Part shown: positions 34,631 to 43,259 of the stretch, one piece after another | Layout: each line of letters starts with the position of its first letter | Numbering within the stretch: position 1 is the first letter of the stretch | Source of the DNA: JAJFFW01 sp965263375 | GTDB taxonomy: Bacteria > Pseudomonadota > Alphaproteobacteria > Caulobacterales > Parvularculaceae | Assembly: GCA_965263375.1 (NCBI GenBank) | Contig: OZ253669.1 | Location: forward strand, 1,116,001-1,180,000 | Length of the DNA stretch: 64,000 bases | Direction: 5' to 3' | Notes under the pieces: generated by a model | The model's input: only the letters and a program-made list of their open reading frames with translations | Databases searched by the model: none | Told to the model about the DNA's origin: nothing | Translations under genes and position numbers: made by a program

Positions 34631-35626
34631 ATGGCGGAAGTAAAACTAAAAAATGTCACGAAGAGTTATGGCTCAACGGAAGTCATACCTGATCTTAGTC
34701 TTACGGTTCCCGAAGGGGCGTTTGCTGTACTGGTCGGTCCATCAGGGTGCGGTAAATCAACGCTTTTGCGTCTCGTCGCAGGTTTAGAAGACGTAACGGC
34801 GGGGGCGGTTTTTATTGACGATGTTGATGTAACAGCAAGCGAACCGTCAGACCGCGGTATTGCTATGGTGTTTCAGTCATACGCTCTTTATCCGCATATG
34901 ACCGTTCGAGAGAATATTGGCTTTGGCCTTCGATTAGCAAAGACGCCTAAAGTTGAAATGAACAGCCGTGTCGAAGAGGCGGCGGAAATATTACAGCTAA
35001 CCAATTATCTTGATCGAAAGCCAAAACAGTTATCTGGCGGGCAAAGGCAGCGGGTCGCCATTGGCCGTGCCATCGTGCGGAAGCCGAAAGTTTTTTTGTT
35101 CGATGAACCGCTTTCAAATTTGGATGCTAATTTACGAACTCAAATGCGTGTAGAGTTGGCGGAGCTACAAAAAAAGCTCGACACGACGATGATTTACGTC
35201 ACCCATGATCAAGTCGAAGCGATGACGATGGCGGATCAAATCGTCATTTTGGAACGAGGCGTACTTCAACAAAATGGAACGCCAATGGAGGTTTACAATA
35301 AACCGCAAAATCCATTTGTCGGAAGTTTCATTGGTACGCCTAAAATGAATATCATTGATGGAAAGGCTATAAACGACCCAAAGGCTGATTTAATTGGCGT
35401 GCGCCCCGAAAATATATCTCTATCGAAAGAGAAAGGGCTCTGGCGGGGGCGGCTACGTTATGCTGAGCACCTCGGATCGGACACAATTTTTTACGTTGAG
35501 ACAGAAACACTGGGCCAGCTTGTTGTTCGCTCCTTGGGGGAGGTAGAGGTTAATCCCGGAGAGGAGGTTTTTTTAACCCCCGATCAAGGGTTGATCCATC
35601 GGTTTAGTGATGGAAAGCGGATCTAA
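34631..35626 (+). CDS. ABC sugar transporter, ATP-binding protein (MalK/UgpC type)
   Basis: The energising subunit of the importer. Walker A GPSGCGKST, Q-loop FQSYALYP, signature LSGGQRQRVAIGRA, Walker B VFLFDEPLSNLDA and the H-loop histidine in VTHDQ are all intact. A C-terminal OB-type regulatory domain (about 235-330), with GVRPENI, places it with MalK/UgpC/MsmX, which drive carbohydrate import. ATG 34631 gives the family's usual N-terminus; an in-frame TTG at 34616 with a weak AGAAG site is the alternative. The end overlaps the first permease gene by 17 bases. Confidence 0.94.
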   Translation: MAEVKLKNVTKSYGSTEVIPDLSLTVPEGAFAVLVGPSGCGKSTLLRLVAGLEDVTAGAVFIDDVDVTASEPSDRGIAMVFQSYALYPHMTVRENIGFGLRLAKTPKVEMNSRVEEAAEILQLTNYLDRKPKQLSGGQRQRVAIGRAIVRKPKVFLFDEPLSNLDANLRTQMRVELAELQKKLDTTMIYVTHDQVEAMTMADQIVILERGVLQQNGTPMEVYNKPQNPFVGSFIGTPKMNIIDGKAINDPKADLIGVRPENISLSKEKGLWRGRLRYAEHLGSDTIFYVETETLGQLVVRSLGEVEVNPGEEVFLTPDQGLIHRFSDGKRI

Positions 35627-36563
35627 CGTGCGAAGCTTAATTGAAAGCGGAACAAAGTATTTCCCAAAAGACACATCAAGTCTGTTGCACCGGAGCCTAA
35701 AGAGTGGCCGTCTTCCGGCGTTACTCATATTTCTGCCGCCTGCGTTATTGTTATTTACACTTTTTGTCAGCGTCCCATTGATTGAGGGGGCGTGGTACGC
35801 TGGGTTTAAGTGGGATGGCTATAGCGAGCTAAATGATTTTCGTGGCCTTAGGCATTTTGAGTATATGGCGGGGCATAAATATTTTCATATTGCCGTTTGG
35901 AATACTATATTATTTGTTCTTGCGGCAATTTTCATTCAAGTCCCAGTCGGTCTTGCAATAGCGTTGCTTATATATAAACAGCGCTGGTCAAATTCCGTAT
36001 TCCGGCTTATTTTCTTTCTTCCATTCATCATTGCGGATGTTGCAACAGGATTGATTTGGTCGTTCATCTTTGATGGTGACTACGGAGCAATGGCGTTCTT
36101 TACGAAACTAATGGGAACAGAGAAATTTTTTCCATTATCTGAAAGAGAATGGGCGTTGCCAGCGCTTATTGTTGTATTTGTTTGGAAGTATTTTGGCTTT
36201 CATATGATGATCTTTGTCGCGGCGCTCCAAAATGTGCCGGCAAGTTTAATGGAAGCCGCACGGATCGATGGGGCGACACGCTTTCAGATTGTTCGTTTTG
36301 TGCAAATTCCAATGCTAAGGTCGGCTATTAACGTATCAATATTCTTTGCCGTTATTGGTTCAATTCAAATATTTGATTTGATCGTACCGCTTACGTCTGG
36401 CGGACCGGGCAGTACGACGAATTCGTTAGTGTCTTATCTTTTTTACTTTGGTATAGGGCGGCAAAGTATTGGGTTTGGGTCTGCCGTGGGTATTGTCCTG
36501 TTTGTGGTAAGTTTTATTTTCGCTATCACCTATCGTTCAACCGTAATGAAGGCAGATAAATGA
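35610..36563 (+). CDS. ABC sugar transporter permease 1 (MalF-like)
   Basis: An inner-membrane subunit of about 317 residues with six helices after a polar N-terminus of about 35 residues. The EAA loop that contacts the ATPase is visible as SLMEAARIDGATRFQIVRFVQIPM. Starts at GTG 35607, ATG 35610 and GTG 35628 are all in frame; ATG is preferred. The overlaps with both neighbouring genes indicate translational coupling. Confidence 0.93.
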   Translation: MESGSNVRSLIESGTKYFPKDTSSLLHRSLKSGRLPALLIFLPPALLLFTLFVSVPLIEGAWYAGFKWDGYSELNDFRGLRHFEYMAGHKYFHIAVWNTILFVLAAIFIQVPVGLAIALLIYKQRWSNSVFRLIFFLPFIIADVATGLIWSFIFDGDYGAMAFFTKLMGTEKFFPLSEREWALPALIVVFVWKYFGFHMMIFVAALQNVPASLMEAARIDGATRFQIVRFVQIPMLRSAINVSIFFAVIGSIQIFDLIVPLTSGGPGSTTNSLVSYLFYFGIGRQSIGFGSAVGIVLFVVSFIFAITYRSTVMKADK

Positions 36564-37387
36564 ATACGTTTGGTTGGCATCAAGCGATACGCATTATGAC
36601 ACTATTAATTGTCACGGTCGTGATATTGTTTCCTTTGATGGCGACCATATTGGGGGGCTTTAAAACCCAAGGAGATTTAACAACAAACCCATTTGGCATG
36701 CCGCGGGTTTGGCATTTTGAATTTTATGGGGACATAATTACTGACGGCAGCTTTTGGCGCTATTTGTGGAATTCCCTGTTTATCTCATTGATGAGTGCGG
36801 CGGTAACGCTGATGATTGCTTCAATGGCTGCATATGTATTTGCACAAATAAAATTTTTTGGCTCTGAATACCTTTTTGGGTACTTATTACTTGGTTTAAT
36901 GTTTCCATTTGCGGCTGCAATCATTCCGTTATTTATCAAGGTTAAAAATGTGGGCCTGCTTGATAATCCGTGGGGTGTGATACTCCCTCAAGTTGCTTAT
37001 GGACTCGCTTTTTCAATTTTACTATTTCGGTCATTTTTTGAGGAGCTGCCAAAAGAACTATTTGAAGCTGCAAGAGTTGATGGGTGTGGGTATGTTCGGT
37101 TTTATTTTTTCTTTACCCTGCCTCTATCGTTACCAATCATTGCAACGGTAGCAACATTTATTTTTGTCAGCAGTTGGAATAACTATCTATTACCTTTGAT
37201 CATGTTAAGTGGGCGCGAAGAGTATACATGGACATTGGGAATGTTGCAGTATCGTGGCGAGTATTTCATTGAATGGAATAAAATTCTAGCATTTGTCGCT
37301 TTGTCCTTAAGTCCTGCTGTTGTTTTTTTTCTAGCGGCGCAAAAATACATTGTTGCGGGCTTAACTGGCGGAGCGGTGAAAGGATAA
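36560..37387 (+). CDS. ABC sugar transporter permease 2 (MalG-like)
   Basis: The partner permease, 275 residues and six membrane helices. The EAA loop reads ELFEAARVDGCGYVRFYFFFTLPL. The start overlaps the previous stop as ATGA. With the binding protein, ATPase and first permease it makes a complete CUT1-type importer. The next gene, an SDR enzyme, follows after 57 bases and is probably in the same transcript. Confidence 0.93.
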   Translation: MNTFGWHQAIRIMTLLIVTVVILFPLMATILGGFKTQGDLTTNPFGMPRVWHFEFYGDIITDGSFWRYLWNSLFISLMSAAVTLMIASMAAYVFAQIKFFGSEYLFGYLLLGLMFPFAAAIIPLFIKVKNVGLLDNPWGVILPQVAYGLAFSILLFRSFFEELPKELFEAARVDGCGYVRFYFFFTLPLSLPIIATVATFIFVSSWNNYLLPLIMLSGREEYTWTLGMLQYRGEYFIEWNKILAFVALSLSPAVVFFLAAQKYIVAGLTGGAVKG

Positions 37388-37444
37388 TTGAGCGCGCTTG
37401 AGTGTTTGCTTTCAGGGCGTGAGAGATAGTATGAGGTCAGTCAC

Positions 37445-38302
37445 GTGAGTTTAATTGCAGTAACGGGCGGAAGTGGTGCGGCCGGACAGGTTATCATCGA
37501 AGATCTTCATGCTAATGATTATAAATGTATAAATATAGATCGCCGAGCTCCGACCATTGATAGATGTCAGTTTGAACCTACCGATATGACGGACTACCCT
37601 TCTTTGTTTAAGGCGATGGAGGGGGCCGATGCATTAGTGCATTTTGCTGGTAATCCACACCCTGATGATGAGCACTATGGTGCGGCGGTAAGTTTTAACA
37701 ACAACACCATGTGTCTGTTTAATGCCTTTAATGCCGCGCGTGCATTGGGGATTAAGCGCGTTGTTTGGGCATCTTCAGAAACAGTTTACGGTTATCCATT
37801 TGTAAATAATGTTCCCGTTGAAGTTCCAATCACAGAAGAAACATTGCTCCAACCGCAAAATGGATACGCGTTGTCAAAAGTTATGTCCGAAAATTTAGCG
37901 CGTAGGATGCACGATCTTTATTCTATAGATTTTATTGGCCTACGTATTTCTAATATACACTATGATGATGAAGATGTTCATTTTAGTATGCATAAGATTC
38001 ATACTTATTCTAATGATATTCCACATCGTAAGTTTAATTTGTGGGGATATGTGGATGCGAGGGATGTCGCTAAAGCGGTGCGATTAGCGCTTGAAAGAAA
38101 AATTAAAGGGGCGCATGTGTTCAATATCGCAGCTCAGGATACAGTTATGAAGCAACGCAGCCGCGATTTGCTTAAAGCCATTTTCCCGCACCTTGCTTTG
38201 CCAGCTGATTATGCTGATCGTGGGGCTTTTTTGTCTTGTGAAAAGGCGAAGCTGGAGCTCGGGTTCGTGCCCCAATACAGCTGGTTTGATCTGTACAGTT
38301 AG
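37445..38302 (+). CDS. NAD-dependent epimerase/dehydratase family (extended SDR) enzyme, copy 1
   Basis: A Rossmann oxidoreductase of 285 residues. The nucleotide loop is TGGSGAAGQ, followed by an acidic Asp in NIDRR, which favours NAD; the catalytic set is SSET (Ser/Thr) with YALSK (Tyr, Lys). It is closely related to the SDR at 42315-43178 (shared KRVVWASSET, GYPF or GFPF, YALSK, GLR and GAH-FN-A). Enzymes of this type in sugar-acid clusters oxidise aldoses or uronates at C1 or epimerise sugars; uronate dehydrogenase is possible but its own signature is not matched. The start is GTG with GAGG 8 bases upstream. Probably the last gene of the importer operon. Confidence 0.82.
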   Translation: MSLIAVTGGSGAAGQVIIEDLHANDYKCINIDRRAPTIDRCQFEPTDMTDYPSLFKAMEGADALVHFAGNPHPDDEHYGAAVSFNNNTMCLFNAFNAARALGIKRVVWASSETVYGYPFVNNVPVEVPITEETLLQPQNGYALSKVMSENLARRMHDLYSIDFIGLRISNIHYDDEDVHFSMHKIHTYSNDIPHRKFNLWGYVDARDVAKAVRLALERKIKGAHVFNIAAQDTVMKQRSRDLLKAIFPHLALPADYADRGAFLSCEKAKLELGFVPQYSWFDLYS

Positions 38303-38345
38303 TGTAAAGAAAAGTAATAAACCTACGGTGCTTTACGCAAAAGAA

Positions 38346-39125
38346 TTATTCTGGCAATTCTGCTGATATTGCACTGGCGCAGGTCACGGTCGAATCCATG
38401 ATAGAGGTGCGTGTTTTTTCATCTTTACCGGCAATAAAAGGCACGCTTAAAGAAGCGACGACATCGCCATTTTGCAATCTGATTGGGGCGGCGAAGGCGT
38501 TAATACTTTGGGTATATTCGCCAATGTCCTCACTCCAGCCGCGTTCGCAAATTTTTGATAGTTCTTGTTCAAGTTTGTCGGAATCAGTCTGAGTATGGAC
38601 CGTATATCTTGATAGTGGGCTGGAAAGGAGCTTTTTTCTTTCCTTCGTGTCAAGGTAAGCGAGTAGGACTTTGCCCGCGGCGCCAGCATGTAAAGGAACG
38701 CGTTGCCCCTTATTGACGGTGAGGGAGTACTCTCTAGCCGACCCGGCCACAGCGATAACAAGAGTGGACTTTCCTTGAATGACAGAAAGTTTACACCCTT
38801 CGCCAATGTTTTTGGCTAAATTTTCCATGTGTGGTGTCGCGATTCGCGCCAGATCCGCATAGTTACTATCGCTTGGCACTGCTGCTGCGAGGGAAACGAG
38901 TCTGCCGCCTAGTAAGTAATCGCCAGAATTAGTCCGGCGCACTAAGCCGTGTAGTTCTAGGCTGTTTAGTATTCTGTAAACCGTTGTGCGTGGGGCGCCG
39001 ACTTGGGCTGCAATCTGGCGAATGCCTATACCAGCGCTATTTTGTTCTAAGATATTAAAGATGTTAGCCGCGCGGGTAATTGCGGGCACTATATTTTTTT
39101 CGTCTTCTGTTGCTACTGTACTCAT
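38346..39125 (-). CDS. IclR-family transcriptional regulator
   Basis: A 259-residue regulator: winged HTH at about 12-75 (GIGIRQIAAQVGAPRTTVYRILNSLE is the recognition region) and an IclR effector domain at about 90-255 with the NKGQRVPLHAGAAGKVLLAY motif and ending in TVTCASAISAEL. IclR proteins often control sugar-acid and aromatic catabolism, for example KdgR. It is divergent from the RraA-MR-oxidoreductase operon, with candidate operators in between. It is the only transcription factor inside the island and the natural candidate to bind the repeated TTCA-N4-TGAA dyads. Confidence 0.92.
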   Translation of the reverse strand: MSTVATEDEKNIVPAITRAANIFNILEQNSAGIGIRQIAAQVGAPRTTVYRILNSLELHGLVRRTNSGDYLLGGRLVSLAAAVPSDSNYADLARIATPHMENLAKNIGEGCKLSVIQGKSTLVIAVAGSAREYSLTVNKGQRVPLHAGAAGKVLLAYLDTKERKKLLSSPLSRYTVHTQTDSDKLEQELSKICERGWSEDIGEYTQSINAFAAPIRLQNGDVVASLSVPFIAGKDEKTRTSIMDSTVTCASAISAELPE

Positions 39126-39179
39126 TGGTCACAAATTTCCAAGCGTTGTATCATTTCTAATGCTTTTAGCGCGGAATTA

Positions 39180-39191
39180 TTCAAATGTGAA
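39180..39191. promoter_or_regulatory. Candidate IclR operator upstream of iclR
   Basis: TTCAAATGTGAA, a perfect TTCA-N4-TGAA dyad 55 bases upstream of the iclR start. Suggests autoregulation. Confidence 0.5.
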
Positions 39192-39297
39192 CAAAAAAAG
39201 TGGCGGGCGTATTGAGCTCCTGCTGAGTATTACCGTTTTTTGCACTCATTTTTGGGATGATTCAGTTTGTCGTTGACAATAAAGCCTGCCCAATAGA

Positions 39298-39328
39298 TAT
39301 TCGTATTTGAAAAGTAATCGTTTCAAAT
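39298..39328. promoter_or_regulatory. Composite candidate operator upstream of the RraA operon
   Basis: On the minus strand 39311-39298 reads TTCAAATACGAATA, one base off the dyad. It overlaps a perfect 8-bp inverted repeat, ATTTGAAA (39305-39312) with TTTCAAAT (39321-39328), 8 bases apart. It lies about 37-67 bases before the RraA start, in a position to block a promoter. Confidence 0.5.
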
Positions 39329-39364
39329 TAGGTTAGATGGCGAAGGCATATTAAGGAGGGTGGC

Positions 39365-40078
39365 GTGAGTTTTAAATTAAGTCCTGCACAGGATAGTGGG
39401 TATATTGAAGAAACCGCGGCTCGGTTGAAGAAGCTATATACCGCTGCTGTCTATGATATTTTGGATGAGCTAGGGCACCCCCACCAGTGTCTAGATCTTA
39501 ATATCAAGCCTTTAGACCGTACTATGCGTATTGCTGGGCCAGCTTTTACAATCGCGGGTAATGCTGATCCTGTTGAAGACGATGAGTATGAGTATCAAGA
39601 GGGCGCTGACTTCGCCTACTTTGATTCTATGTATAAGGGCTGTGTGGTTGTCATTGCTGCAACGGGCGAGAACCGTGCTGGTCATTGGGGCGAGATTATG
39701 AGCACCGCTGCGCAAGCGAAAGGTTCTGAAGGAGCGATTATTGACGGCGGAACCCGTGATGGTAACCTAATTTTTGAAATGGAAAATTGGTCCGTATTCG
39801 CTCGATATATCTCCCCTGTTGAAGGCCGCCGCCGGTACCGCGTTCGCGAGTATCAAAGACCGGTTGCGATGAGCGGCGCCTTAACATCGCAAGTGCGTGT
39901 TAATCCAGGCGATTGGATTTTTGGTGATGTCGATGGCGTCATCTGTATACCTAAAGATCAAGTTGAAAATATCTTAAGGTTAGCTGAGGAGCGCCGGGAT
40001 ACCGAAACCAAAGCCCGCGAGGAAATTCGGGCCGGAGCGCGTGTTAAAGATATTTTTGAAAAATACGGCACGATCTAA
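39365..40078 (+). CDS. RraA-like / HMG-aldolase-fold family protein
   Basis: 237 residues of the RraA fold, which includes RNase E inhibitor RraA, 4-hydroxy-4-methyl-2-oxoglutarate aldolases and oxaloacetate decarboxylases. Visible are AAVYDILDELGHPHQCL, IAGPAFTI, the GEIMSTAAQAKGSEGAIIDGGTRD core with the Arg-Asp pair that binds substrate and metal in aldolases, and GDWIFGDVDGVICIP. A member in a sugar-acid island is more likely an aldolase or decarboxylase on a 2-keto acid than an RNase regulator; this is inference. Aldolases usually also keep an acidic residue three positions after Arg-Asp, here Leu. The start is GTG with a strong AAGGAGG. First gene of a three-gene operon. Confidence 0.85.
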   Translation: MSFKLSPAQDSGYIEETAARLKKLYTAAVYDILDELGHPHQCLDLNIKPLDRTMRIAGPAFTIAGNADPVEDDEYEYQEGADFAYFDSMYKGCVVVIAATGENRAGHWGEIMSTAAQAKGSEGAIIDGGTRDGNLIFEMENWSVFARYISPVEGRRRYRVREYQRPVAMSGALTSQVRVNPGDWIFGDVDGVICIPKDQVENILRLAEERRDTETKAREEIRAGARVKDIFEKYGTI

Positions 40079-40121
40079 AAAACCATTGCGGTTAAACGAC
40101 TAAAACTGAGAGTATCGACTT

Positions 40122-41288
40122 ATGAATGTTTCGGGATCAACCAAGCACGATATAGAAAAACTCGAAACATTCTTGATTGGGTCACAGTGGTGCAACTATC
40201 TAGTCGTCCGATTGACAACAAAGTCTGGCGTCACTGGGCTCGGTGAAGCAACATTGCAGTATCTATCAGCGCCTGTTGAACAGATTGTTCGTTTGCTGTT
40301 TAAAAGATTCATTTACGATTCTGATCCTTTTTCGATCGAGCGTGCTGTGTATGTGATAAATCGGGACGAATACACAAAAGGCGGTCCGGCTTTAAACAGC
40401 GCCATCGCGGGTCTGGAAATGGCGCTTTGGGACATTTGCGGTAAAATAACCGAACAACCGGTCTATAACCTGCTTGGAGGGGCATTACGCAAGCGTTTAC
40501 CTGCATACGCAAATGGCTGGTTCAATGTCATGGACCCGGTTGCTGATTTTGCCGCTACCGCAAAAGAGACAGTCGACAAGGGGTATGTCGGTCTTAAGTT
40601 TGACCCATTTTGGGGGTATGGAAGAGAGCCTGACGAAACCGTACTTGAAAAGGCTATAACACAGGTAGCCCAAGTGCGCGAGGCCATAGGGCCATCTAAA
40701 CGACTGATGATTGATACCCATGGTAGGTTTTCGGTCGGTACAGCGAGTGTTGTTGCTAAAGCATTAGCAGAGCACGGCGTATATTGGATGGAAGAGCCGG
40801 TTGATCCAGAAAATTATGACGCACTAGCTCGGGTCCAAAAACCGGACGGTTTGCGAATAGCGACGGGAGAGCGTTGTTATAGCAGATATCAGGCGATGGC
40901 TCTTATTGAACGCGGTAAACCGGATGTCTTGCAACCCGATCCTGTACAAATTGGCGGCATTTTAGAGAGTAAAAAGTTCGCGATTTTAGCAGACAGTTAT
41001 TATACGCAGGTTTCTTTTCATAATCCATTTGGGCCTGTCGCGGCCGCAGCGGCGCTTCAAGTGAGCGCAACCGCGCCTAATGTCGCCATGTTAGAATCCT
41101 TTTGTGAGTTTGGAGATCCTTGGCGCGCTGATTTGGTGAAGAACTGCCCTATGCCTGTGGCGGGAGAGTTCATCATTCCCGATGCGCCAGGGCTGGGGGG
41201 GATAGAATTAGTTGAGGATGTTGTGCGAGAACATCCTTACAATGAAGATGCGTATTCACGTTTATGGGGTGAAGATGATGTCCAATAA
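40122..41288 (+). CDS. Enolase-superfamily sugar-acid dehydratase (galactonate dehydratase-like)
   Basis: A predicted aldonate dehydratase making a 2-keto-3-deoxy sugar acid. 388 residues with an N-terminal cap (about 1-130) and an MR-type barrel. The motif KFDPFWG precedes the metal ligands Asp198 (DTHGRF, with His200), Glu224 (EEPVDPEN) and Glu250 (ATGERCYSR); His300 in FHNPFGPVA is the likely general acid. This set resembles D-galactonate dehydratase (DTHGR/DFHGR...EEP...GER...H.P.GP) and clearly differs from the enzyme at 31338-32567. Downstream it overlaps the oxidoreductase gene by 11 bases. In a Weimberg-type route it would supply the substrate for the XylX-type enzyme. Confidence 0.9.
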   Translation: MNVSGSTKHDIEKLETFLIGSQWCNYLVVRLTTKSGVTGLGEATLQYLSAPVEQIVRLLFKRFIYDSDPFSIERAVYVINRDEYTKGGPALNSAIAGLEMALWDICGKITEQPVYNLLGGALRKRLPAYANGWFNVMDPVADFAATAKETVDKGYVGLKFDPFWGYGREPDETVLEKAITQVAQVREAIGPSKRLMIDTHGRFSVGTASVVAKALAEHGVYWMEEPVDPENYDALARVQKPDGLRIATGERCYSRYQAMALIERGKPDVLQPDPVQIGGILESKKFAILADSYYTQVSFHNPFGPVAAAAALQVSATAPNVAMLESFCEFGDPWRADLVKNCPMPVAGEFIIPDAPGLGGIELVEDVVREHPYNEDAYSRLWGEDDVQ

Positions 41289-42303
41289 TAAATATGTCCG
41301 TTGGGGTATTCTTGGTACGGGATGGATGGCGACGGCAAAATTCCTGCCAGCATTTAAGAAAATTGAATCTGGCGAAGTCATTGCGATAGCATCAAGAAGC
41401 AAAGGCCGCGCACAAGCGATTGCCGAAGAGGCTGGTATAAAGCACGTTCACGGTGATTATGAATCACTTATTGCGAACCCTGACATTGATGCGATTTATA
41501 ATCCGCTACCGAATAATTTGCACCTTGATACGACAATAAAAGCGCTTGAAGCTGGAAAGCATGTATTATGCGAAAAGCCACTGTGCATGAGTTTGGAAGA
41601 TGTAAGGCTTGTTAATCAAGCAGCTGATTCTAGTAACCGGATGGTAATGGAAGCGTTTATGTATCGTTTCCACCCACAATGGCGCAAGGTTCAGGAAATT
41701 ATTGCGTCCGGTGCTTTGGGCGATGTGCGTGCTTTGCAAATAGCATTTAGTTTTTACAATGATGACCCTAACAATATTCGTAATCAGATCGAAACCGGTG
41801 GGGGCGCACTTTACGATGTGGGGTGTTATGCTGTGCAGGTCGGGCATGACATCTTTGGCGTGATGCCTAGCCGCGTCGTTTCTTCGATGAAGCTTGATGA
41901 GAATTTTGGCATCGATGCCCTAGAGATGGCGTTAATGGATTACGAAGGGGGGCGCCAGCTTTCATTTATGGCCTCCGTGCAGGCGTCACGGTTCCAGATG
42001 GTTCAAATTATAGGCACAAAAAAACGGCTTCAGCTTGAGATTCCATTTAATACGCCAGAAACTGAGTCTGTGAAGATCTACATTGATGATGGGGCGGATT
42101 TGCGCGGTGAAAGCGCTGATATCATCGAAATACCAGCGGCGGATCAATATGCATTAGAGCTGCATGCTTTTTCCAACGCAATTTTGCAATCATCGGATGC
42201 GCCTTACCCACTTCGTGATGCAATGATGAATGCATCTGTAATCGATGCTTTGTTCCGCTCGGCGCGCGAAAAAAGGTGGGTCGAACCAGAGGTCATCGCT
42301 TAA
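41278..42303 (+). CDS. Gfo/Idh/MocA-family oxidoreductase
   Basis: An NAD(P)-dependent sugar oxidoreductase of 341 residues. The Rossmann loop is WGILGTGWMA; the EKP motif with its catalytic Lys is VLCEKPLCM; the second-domain signature is GGGALYDVGCYAV, with the His/Asp-bearing segment GHDIFG. Close in style to glucose-fructose oxidoreductase or D-xylose dehydrogenase-like members that oxidise an aldose at C1. I chose ATG 41278 with GGGGTGA 5 bases upstream; the long frame from 41212 would overlap the previous gene heavily. Last gene of the operon; a convergent SDR gene ends 11 bases later. Confidence 0.9.
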   Translation: MSNNKYVRWGILGTGWMATAKFLPAFKKIESGEVIAIASRSKGRAQAIAEEAGIKHVHGDYESLIANPDIDAIYNPLPNNLHLDTTIKALEAGKHVLCEKPLCMSLEDVRLVNQAADSSNRMVMEAFMYRFHPQWRKVQEIIASGALGDVRALQIAFSFYNDDPNNIRNQIETGGGALYDVGCYAVQVGHDIFGVMPSRVVSSMKLDENFGIDALEMALMDYEGGRQLSFMASVQASRFQMVQIIGTKKRLQLEIPFNTPETESVKIYIDDGADLRGESADIIEIPAADQYALELHAFSNAILQSSDAPYPLRDAMMNASVIDALFRSAREKRWVEPEVIA

Positions 42304-42314
42304 TTGGCGTGGTT

Positions 42315-43178
42315 CTATGGTTGGATGAAGTCTCGCCATGACCGTCTTGGCGTCCATCCAAGTAGGTCTTTTGCTTTTTGTACAGACATTGGTGAGCCAA
42401 ATTCCGGCAGATCATTTGAAACGGGCACATCCGGAAAGAATTGAGCGAATAGATCTCGTGTGGGCGTGAGCATTAAGGTATCGAGTGCACATGCATTGAA
42501 AATATGGGCGCCTTTCAGTTGCGCTGTGAGGGAGCATTCGACAAGTTCGGCAACGTCGTTCACGTCAATATATTTCCAAAGGGTGTTCTTTCGAACTTCA
42601 ATATTTTTCCAATAATCGGGCAAGTGGTGATAACCCGCATGAAATCCAGGCCGATCATATAATATATTCGCCAATCGCAACCCAACAAACACCGTGCCAT
42701 ATAAACTCGACATTTGCTCGGCTAATACCTCACACGCTAGCTTTGAAAGTGCGTAAGCACATTGTGGAATTGGCCGATGGTCTTCTGTGATTGGGACCTG
42801 GTCAGGAGTGCAGGTTTCGAAAGGAAACCCTACAACAGTCTCACTAGACGCCCAAACAACACGTTTGATTTTATACTCCGCGGCTGCTTGAAAAACATTA
42901 AATGTGCTGAGGGTATTGTTTCGGAAACGGTCAGCGCCTTCGGCAAATGATTCCTCTGGCCACGGATTGGCGCCAAAATGAACGACAGCATCGCATCCTT
43001 TAAGAACGGAAGCGATTTCATCATAGTCGGCGGCGTCAACAATATGAAAGACGCCAGGCAGGGCGGGATCTGCTGCTTTTATATCAATACTGACGGTTTC
43101 AAACCCCTGCTTCGTGAGATGCTCAACAATGACACGACCTGAACCGCCCGCTGCGCCTGTTACCGCAATTTTTTTCAT
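42315..43178 (-). CDS. NAD-dependent epimerase/dehydratase family (extended SDR) enzyme, copy 2
   Basis: 287 residues, parallel to the SDR at 37445-38302: TGAAGGSGR loop, acidic Asp in SIDIKAAD, WASSETVVGFPF, YALSK catalytic pair, GLRLANI, and a similar C-terminus (LGWTPRRSWRDF). Probably an NAD-linked dehydrogenase or epimerase of a sugar or uronate. The start ATG 43178 has AGGAAAC just upstream; the frame's first Met, eight codons earlier, has none. It is the last gene of the minus-strand operon that starts with the semialdehyde dehydrogenase. Confidence 0.82.
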   Translation of the reverse strand: MKKIAVTGAAGGSGRVIVEHLTKQGFETVSIDIKAADPALPGVFHIVDAADYDEIASVLKGCDAVVHFGANPWPEESFAEGADRFRNNTLSTFNVFQAAAEYKIKRVVWASSETVVGFPFETCTPDQVPITEDHRPIPQCAYALSKLACEVLAEQMSSLYGTVFVGLRLANILYDRPGFHAGYHHLPDYWKNIEVRKNTLWKYIDVNDVAELVECSLTAQLKGAHIFNACALDTLMLTPTRDLFAQFFPDVPVSNDLPEFGSPMSVQKAKDLLGWTPRRSWRDFIQP

Positions 43179-43259
43179 TTTGTTTCCTCGTAAACTTTGC
43201 AAAGTAAACAGTTTTGGTTGCTAGCCTATAAGCCCACTATTGATTTTTGTATCTGCGCA

